Source of the DNA: CAG-115 sp051882595
GTDB taxonomy: Bacteria > Bacillota > Clostridia > Oscillospirales > Ruminococcaceae
NCBI GenBank assembly: GCA_051882595.1
Contig: JBJESD010000013.1
Coordinates: 5,661 to 69,660 of the forward strand
Direction: 5' to 3'
Length of the DNA stretch: 64,000 nucleotides
Notes under the pieces: generated by a model
What the model was told of the DNA's origin: nothing
Database searches by the model: none
The model's input: only the letters and a program-made list of their open reading frames with translations
Shown: one piece after another, positions 59,679 to 64,000 of the stretch
How the letters are laid out: each line of letters starts with the position of its first letter
Numbering within the stretch: position 1 is the first letter of the stretch
Program-made: the position numbers and the translations under genes

Positions 59679-60392
59679 ATGGTAATTTTACCTGCGATTG
59701 ATATAAAGGACGGCAACTGTGTGCGTCTTTTCAAAGGCGACTACGGCACTGTTCAGAAGGTAGCGGAAAGCTACATGGACACCGCGCGCTCATTTGAAGC
59801 AGCAGGAGCCGAATGGATACACATGGTAGACCTTGACGGCGCAAAGGATGCTTCACAGCAAAATAAGGATATATTCCTTGATGTAGCCGCTAACACCGGC
59901 TTAAAGGTAGAGGTAGGCGGCGGCATACGCTCCCTAGATACCGTCGAGATGTATCTGTCGAGCGGAATTTCCCGTGTAATTATCGGCTCGGCTGCGGTAA
60001 AAAATCCCGGTCTTGTAAAGGATGCGGTCAGGGAGTACGGAGAGCGTATCGCCGTTGGGATAGACGCCAAGAACGGATATGTCGCAACCGAGGGCTGGCT
60101 TGAAACCTCGGATGTGTATTTCACCGAGCTTGCAAAGGCAATGAGCAACGTTGGAGTGAAATACATTATTTTCACCGATATATCAAAGGATGGAACGCTT
60201 TCGGGTGTAAATGCACAGCAGCTTAAGGAAATAAACGAGTGCTGCAATGCCAACATCATTGCGAGCGGCGGAGTGCATACCATTGAGGATATCCGGATAT
60301 GCAAGGAGCTTGGTCTATACGGTACTATCTGCGGAAAGTCGATTTACAGCGGAAGTCTTGATCTAGCTGAGGCTGTACAGCTTGCAAAGTAA
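59679..60392 (+). CDS. hisA: ProFAR isomerase (HisA)
   Basis: The 237-residue half-barrel-duplicated TIM barrel opens the ribose ring of ProFAR. Catalytic Asp8 is in VILPAIDIKDGNCVRL, the second catalytic Asp near 129 is in GIDAKNG, and the phosphate loops VGGGIRS and ASGGVHT are present. A 70-base gap separates it from hisH, the largest in the operon. AAGGAG precedes ATG 59679. Confidence 0.96.
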   Translation: MVILPAIDIKDGNCVRLFKGDYGTVQKVAESYMDTARSFEAAGAEWIHMVDLDGAKDASQQNKDIFLDVAANTGLKVEVGGGIRSLDTVEMYLSSGISRVIIGSAAVKNPGLVKDAVREYGERIAVGIDAKNGYVATEGWLETSDVYFTELAKAMSNVGVKYIIFTDISKDGTLSGVNAQQLKEINECCNANIIASGGVHTIEDIRICKELGLYGTICGKSIYSGSLDLAEAVQLAK

Positions 60393-60414
60393 TGACATAG
60401 CGAAAGGATAGATT

Positions 60415-61170
60415 ATGTTAGCAAAGAGAATAATCCCCTGCCTTGACGTGCGCAACGGCAAAGTGGTAAAGGGTGTGAATTTTGAGGGAGTAAAGGATGT
60501 CGGCGACCCTGTTGAGCTTGCGATACGCTATAATCTTCAGGGAGCAGACGAAATCGTTTTCTATGATATTACGGCTTCGTATGAGGGCAGAGGAGTTATG
60601 CTTGACGTTGTACGGCGTACTGCGCAGCAGGTTTTTGTGCCGCTTTGCGTAGGCGGCGGAATTGTCAGTGTTGATGATTTCCGTGATACCTTGCGTGCAG
60701 GCGCGGATAAGGTGTCGATAAACTCGCAGGCAGTGAAGAATCCAAAGCTGATAAGCGATGCGGCTGAGATATTCGGAAGCCAGTGCGTTGTTGTGGGAAT
60801 TGATGCAAAACGCAGCTCCAACGGCGGTTACTCTGTTTTTATCAACGGAGGACGTGTCGATATGAAGCTTGATCTTGGCGATTGGGTCAAGGAAATTGAG
60901 GAGCGCGGCGCAGGAGAGATATGCCTTAATTCTATCGATACCGATGGCGTCCGCGGCGGATTTGATATCGAGATGCTGAATTTTGTATGTGAGCGCGTAA
61001 ATATCCCGGTTATTGCAAGCGGCGGCTGCGGAAGCATAAATCACTTCTCCGAGGTGTTTGAGCAGACGAATTCCTCGGCGGCGCTGGCAGCTTCGCTGTT
61101 CCACTACGGTGAGCTTACTGTCGGAGAGGTAAAGGACTATCTTCGCGAAAGAAACATTGCTGTGAGGTAA
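60415..61170 (+). CDS. hisF: Imidazole glycerol phosphate synthase cyclase subunit
   Basis: The 251-residue partner of HisH closes the imidazole ring and releases AICAR to purine synthesis. Catalytic Asp11 lies in RIIPCLDVRNGKVVKGVNF, the second Asp near 131 in VGIDAKRSS, and the phosphate loops VGGGIVSVDD and ASGGCGS are present. GAAAGGA lies before ATG 60415. Confidence 0.97.
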   Translation: MLAKRIIPCLDVRNGKVVKGVNFEGVKDVGDPVELAIRYNLQGADEIVFYDITASYEGRGVMLDVVRRTAQQVFVPLCVGGGIVSVDDFRDTLRAGADKVSINSQAVKNPKLISDAAEIFGSQCVVVGIDAKRSSNGGYSVFINGGRVDMKLDLGDWVKEIEERGAGEICLNSIDTDGVRGGFDIEMLNFVCERVNIPVIASGGCGSINHFSEVFEQTNSSAALAASLFHYGELTVGEVKDYLRERNIAVR

Positions 61171-61172
61171 TT

Positions 61173-61589
61173 ATGGGACTTATTGAAGAAACAAATGAGC
61201 TTATGCTTGATTTCGACAAGCTTGCGAAGATTTCTCCCGATAACCATGTTATACCTGTTGCTGTGCAGAATTTGCATACTAAAGAGGTCATTCTCGTTGC
61301 ATATGTCAACGAGCAGTCGCTTATGGAAAGCATAAAGCAGCGCAAGGCTATCTTCTGGAGCACATCGCGCAATAAGCTGTGGTATAAGGGACTTGAGTCC
61401 GGCAACACATTCACGCTCCATCATATTTTTGTCAACTGTGAGCAGAATTCGCTGGTATTTCAGGTAACTCCCGACAAGGGAAATATCTGTCACACAAGCT
61501 GGAACGGAGTAGCAAATAACTGCTACTACCGCGAGCTGGATATGGACACAATGAAACTTATCAATAAAAACGAGATAAAGGAGAACTGA
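61173..61589 (+). CDS. hisI: Phosphoribosyl-AMP cyclohydrolase
   Basis: The 138-residue enzyme opens the adenine ring of PR-AMP. It contains VAYVNEQSLMESIKQRKAIFWSTSRNKLW and the metal-binding residues in GNICHTSWNG near the C-terminus, with an unusual VFQVTPDKG where many relatives have the DCDxDA motif. Monofunctional; the pyrophosphohydrolase is the next gene. It starts three bases after hisF. Confidence 0.93.
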   Translation: MGLIEETNELMLDFDKLAKISPDNHVIPVAVQNLHTKEVILVAYVNEQSLMESIKQRKAIFWSTSRNKLWYKGLESGNTFTLHHIFVNCEQNSLVFQVTPDKGNICHTSWNGVANNCYYRELDMDTMKLINKNEIKEN

Positions 61590-61590
61590 T

Positions 61591-61914
61591 ATGCAGGCTT
61601 TTAAGGAAATGTATGATGTAGTATTAAACCGCAGGGACAATCCTCAGGAGGGCAGTTATACCTGCTATCTTTTTGAGAAAGGTCTTGACAAGATTCTTAA
61701 GAAGTGCGGTGAGGAATGCACCGAAATGGTTATTGCTGCAAAAAACGCAGACAAGGATGAGCTTTCCAACGAGATAAACGATCTGCTGTATCACATGGTA
61801 GTGCTTATGGTAGAGTGCGGCGTCAGCGTAGAGGATGTTGAGAAGATCATGGTGGAGCGTGCAGCGAAAATCGGAAACCTTAAGCAGTTCCATGTAAGCG
61901 ACCACAATACCTGA
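61591..61914 (+). CDS. hisE: Phosphoribosyl-ATP diphosphatase
   Basis: The 107-residue MazG-like enzyme hydrolyses PR-ATP to PR-AMP. The helix GLDKILKKCGEECTEMVIAAK and the ANEINDLLYH-type EExxE...D metal motif are visible. It starts one base after hisI and is the last his gene. hisC and a histidinol-phosphatase are not in the window. Confidence 0.95.
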   Translation: MQAFKEMYDVVLNRRDNPQEGSYTCYLFEKGLDKILKKCGEECTEMVIAAKNADKDELSNEINDLLYHMVVLMVECGVSVEDVEKIMVERAAKIGNLKQFHVSDHNT

Positions 61915-61919
61915 GCCAT

Positions 61920-62657
61920 ATGGAAATAACAAAACTTATTGATCTTTACGGTGATGATATTTTCGCCCTTGCTCTGGTAACGACAAAGGATTATTCCGCT
62001 GCAAAGGAAGTATTTGTCAAAACCATGTCGGAGTACGAAAGCTTTGCGGACGATTGCGATTTGATCGACTGCATCCGCGTTGCTTTCACACATCTTCGTG
62101 ATGCGGATTGTAATGATTCCGCCGTAACACTTTCCGAAGTCGAGCTTGACAGCAAGCGGCAGGCGATTTTTGAGATAGTTCTGAAAAAATCATTTATGGT
62201 GCGCGCTTGTATACATCTTTGTTATGAAAATGATTTGGATGTTCCGCAAATTTCGCAAGTAACGGGAGAAAGCGAAAAGTACATCAACAAAGTGCTTAAC
62301 GGTTTGCTCCCCGAGTTATCGGAGGCTCTGGACAAGCACTATAAGGAGATTTGTACCAAGATATCCGCCGATGATAAGCTCAAGGCATATGTGATACGCT
62401 CTGTAACGGAAAAGTCGGACAGAACCTTCGAGGTCAGGAGTGACGCTATCCCGACCCACACGTGGACCAAAAAGCAGAAGCTTGTCGTTATTATCGTCGC
62501 TGTGGTTGTGATCGCAATCGTTACGATAGTTATGCCTCTTTTCAGCAGCTATCTGAAGATGGAGGAGGAGCTTCGCGATTACTCATATGATGAAGTTGCA
62601 ACCGATGAGATTTTCAGGTATACCAACGAAGCAAACAGCGTTAACACTGAAAGCTGA
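61920..62657 (+). CDS. Membrane-anchored sigma-factor-like protein
   Basis: The 245-residue protein begins like an ECF sigma region 2 (LIDLYGDDIFALALVTTKDYSAAKEVFVKTM). It continues with a region-4-like helix-turn-helix around CYENDLDVPQISQVTGESEKYINKVLNGLLPEL (~100-135), then an ISADDKLKAYVIRSV segment of the type seen before the membrane anchor of clostridial anti-sigma proteins. A transmembrane helix (188-206) and a ~40-residue acidic outer tail complete it. It starts five bases after hisE, so it is co-transcribed with his genes. Function is unproven; a fused sigma/anti-sigma or a degenerate regulator is possible. Confidence 0.6.
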   Translation: MEITKLIDLYGDDIFALALVTTKDYSAAKEVFVKTMSEYESFADDCDLIDCIRVAFTHLRDADCNDSAVTLSEVELDSKRQAIFEIVLKKSFMVRACIHLCYENDLDVPQISQVTGESEKYINKVLNGLLPELSEALDKHYKEICTKISADDKLKAYVIRSVTEKSDRTFEVRSDAIPTHTWTKKQKLVVIIVAVVVIAIVTIVMPLFSSYLKMEEELRDYSYDEVATDEIFRYTNEANSVNTES

Positions 62658-62687
62658 CAATATTTGAAACTTTTTTGTAAAAATACC

Positions 62688-62716
62688 TTGAAATTTGCAG
62701 CGAAATGAGTTATAAT
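62688..62716 (+). promoter_or_regulatory. Promoter for fba
   Basis: TTGAAA (62688-62693) and TATAAT (62711-62716) have a 17-base spacer. A second TTGAAA lies at 62664-62669. Confidence 0.75.
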
Positions 62717-62768
62717 TATAACAATGGGGTTCAAAAGCCCACAATAACAATAAAAGGAGAAATTAATT

Positions 62769-63632
62769 ATGTTGGTTTCAGCTAAGGAAATGTTGAACAA
62801 GGCTCGCGAGGGCAAGTATGCGGTAGGTCAGTTCAACATCAATAATCTTGAATGGACAAAGGCTATCCTGCTTACAGCTCAGGAGCTTAACTCTCCCGTA
62901 ATCCTCGGTGTATCCGAGGGTGCAGGCAAGTATATGTGCGGCTATACCACAATTGTTGGTATGGTAAAGGGCATGATAAACGAGCTCGGTATCACTGTTC
63001 CTGTTGCTCTTCACCTCGACCATGGCTCTTTTGAGGGCGCAAAGGCTTGCATCAATGCCGGCTTCTCTTCTATCATGTTCGACGGTTCTCACTATCCCAT
63101 TGAGGAGAACATTGCTAAGACAACTGCTCTCGTTAACGCTTGCGATGTACTCGGTATCTCTCTCGAGGCTGAGGTTGGTTCTATCGGCGGTGAGGAAGAC
63201 GGCGTAGTTGGTATGGGCGAGTGCGCTGATCCTAACGAGTGCAAGATGATCGCTGATCTGGGTGTTGACTTCCTGGCAGCAGGTATTGGCAATATCCATG
63301 GCAAGTATCCTGCGAACTGGAAGGGACTGAGCTTTGAGACGCTGGATGCTGTACAGCAGAAGACCGGAATTCTTCCTCTGGTTCTCCACGGCGGTACAGG
63401 TATCCCCGCTGACATGATCAAGAAGGCAATCGACCTTGGCGTATCCAAGATCAATGTAAACACCGAGTGTCAGCTTGCATTCCAGGAGGCTACCCGTAAG
63501 TATATTGAGGAGGGTAAGGACCTTCAGGGTAAGGGCTTCGATCCCCGTAAGCTTCTTGCTCCCGGCTTTGAGGCAATCAAGGCTACCGTAAAGGAGAAGA
63601 TGGAGCTCTTCGGTTCCGTAGGACAGGCTTAA
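62769..63632 (+). CDS. fba: Class II fructose-1,6-bisphosphate aldolase
   Basis: The 287-residue zinc aldolase of glycolysis and gluconeogenesis has ALHLDHGSFEGAKACINAGFSSIMFDGSHYP with the catalytic Asp and first zinc His, an EAEVGSIGGEEDG loop, GIGNIHGKYP with a zinc His, and LVLHGGTGIPADMI followed by KINVNTE. Its codon choice is more biased than its neighbours, as expected for a highly expressed gene. AAAAGGAG precedes ATG 62769. It has its own promoter and terminator. Confidence 0.97.
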   Translation: MLVSAKEMLNKAREGKYAVGQFNINNLEWTKAILLTAQELNSPVILGVSEGAGKYMCGYTTIVGMVKGMINELGITVPVALHLDHGSFEGAKACINAGFSSIMFDGSHYPIEENIAKTTALVNACDVLGISLEAEVGSIGGEEDGVVGMGECADPNECKMIADLGVDFLAAGIGNIHGKYPANWKGLSFETLDAVQQKTGILPLVLHGGTGIPADMIKKAIDLGVSKINVNTECQLAFQEATRKYIEEGKDLQGKGFDPRKLLAPGFEAIKATVKEKMELFGSVGQA

Positions 63633-63675
63633 TCAGAACAAGCATAAATAGGGGCTGTAAAAGCAGCCTTAAGGA

Positions 63676-63715
63676 AAAGGTTCCAGTCACAGAAAAGTGA
63701 TTGGAACCTTTTTTT
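63676..63715 (+). terminator. Terminator after fba
   Basis: AAAGGTTCCAGTCAC (63676-63690) pairs with GTGATTGGAACCTTT (63697-63711) with one wobble around AGAAAA, followed by TTTTATT. A strong intrinsic terminator. Confidence 0.9.
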
Positions 63716-63753
63716 ATTCTCCTGTAAAAATAGAAAGAGGAAGAAAGAAACAT

Positions 63754-63782
63754 TTGACAAATGATGCAAAAAATGATATATG
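63754..63782 (+). promoter_or_regulatory. Promoter near the right edge
   Basis: TTGACA (63754-63759) and TATATG (63777-63782) have a 17-base spacer. It would transcribe the unidentified region at 63820-64000. Confidence 0.5.
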
Positions 63783-63949
63783 TATAGTTGAAGAAGACAA
63801 ATAAAACAAACAAAATAAGCATGGCACTTGCAGATAAGAACAATCCGATTTTCCTGAAGGGAAGAAATTGATGATCCAGGGGAGGATTTTATATATGCCG
63901 GAAAGACCTGCAAGTCGATTGAGTGGGAAGATTCGTGACAGCTGCTGGC

Positions 63950-64000
63950 ATGGAAGCAAAGAAATGTGACATGAATCAGGTTATAGAGAGGATAGAAATA
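63950..64000 (+). CDS. Start of an unidentified gene cut by the window edge
   Basis: ATG 63950 opens MEAKKCDMNQVIERIEI and continues past the edge. Only 17 codons are visible, with no clear ribosome site (an alternative start is ATG 63971). Just upstream a different frame, 63874-63938, reads EIDDPGEDFIYAGKTCKS and stops, which looks like the tail of a small or broken gene; a GGGGAGG at 63879-63885 serves yet another short frame. The region is AT-rich and unlike the core genes. No family can be named. Confidence 0.3.
   Translation, partial: MEAKKCDMNQVIERIEI

Noticed and set aside
63583..63959. Hydrophobic open frames on the minus strand at the right edge
   Set aside because: They run antisense through the fba end and its terminator, have no good ribosome sites and consist of low-complexity Phe/Leu/Ser stretches.
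1..64000. Search by eye for tRNA, rRNA, CRISPR arrays, insertion sequences and prophage genes
   Set aside because: No cloverleaf-like segment, regular spaced repeat, transposase or phage structural gene was recognised. A computational scan with tRNAscan-SE and Rfam would be needed to exclude small RNAs.

Overview
The window looks like chromosomal core DNA from a low-to-mid GC Gram-positive anaerobe of the Clostridia, most like a Ruminococcus/Oscillospiraceae species. The reasons are PolC-type polymerase III, HisZ-dependent short HisG, the pyrH-frr-uppS-cdsA-dxr-rseP-ispG-polC chain, ECF transporter modules, a sodium-pump decarboxylase pair, sharp TTGACA-17-TATAAT promoters and AGGAGG-type ribosome sites. 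The genus is inferred from sequence style; no rRNA is present.

Layout. Positions 1-167 hold the start of aroB on the minus strand. Positions 404-3740 are leuC-leuD-GNAT-leuB, closed by a structured repeat at 3767-3949. Then come glyA-prs-rarA, a convergent S1-domain gene, and a DNA repair run (radical SAM gene, ruvC, ruvA, a TPR gene, ruvB). These are followed by glmM, a small Imm1-like gene, a methyltransferase, a fused EcfA1-EcfA2 ATPase, ecfT, truA, a membrane beta-propeller-like protein, cvpA, a ClpE-type unfoldase and an SDR reductase. Positions 24249-26052 encode the gamma and beta subunits of a sodium-pump decarboxylase. Positions 26110-29404 hold a GNAT, a 47-residue gene on the minus strand, pyrB with a fused zinc knuckle, and a lone RACo/RamA-like ASKHA protein. 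Next is rplS with a structured leader, lepB-rbgA-rnhB-yraN, thrC, a phosphoesterase, tig-clpP-clpX, and the second copy of the structured repeat (38236-38414).

Positions 38446-42954 are more accessory: an MGMT-family gene, xylB, a divergent XRE regulator / double zinc-ribbon membrane protein pair, and an aldo/keto reductase. Positions 43202-55133 are hom followed by pyrH-frr-uppS-cdsA-dxr-rseP-ispG-polC, joining ribosome recycling, isoprenoid and lipid precursor synthesis, membrane proteolysis and replication. Positions 55284-61914 are a compact histidine operon, hisZ-G-D-B-H-A-F-I-E, with a dyad at its promoter. A membrane-anchored sigma-like protein and fba follow. The last ~280 bases differ in style and contain the beginning of an unidentified gene.

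The most unusual item is the pair of ~180-nt elements after leuB and clpX. Each has a ~103-nt core that folds into a long cruciform-like RNA with base changes that preserve pairing between copies. Each core sits between two near-identical hairpins that differ between the two loci, as if a small non-coding element had entered a terminator and duplicated it. No rRNA, tRNA, CRISPR array, intact insertion sequence or prophage was seen.
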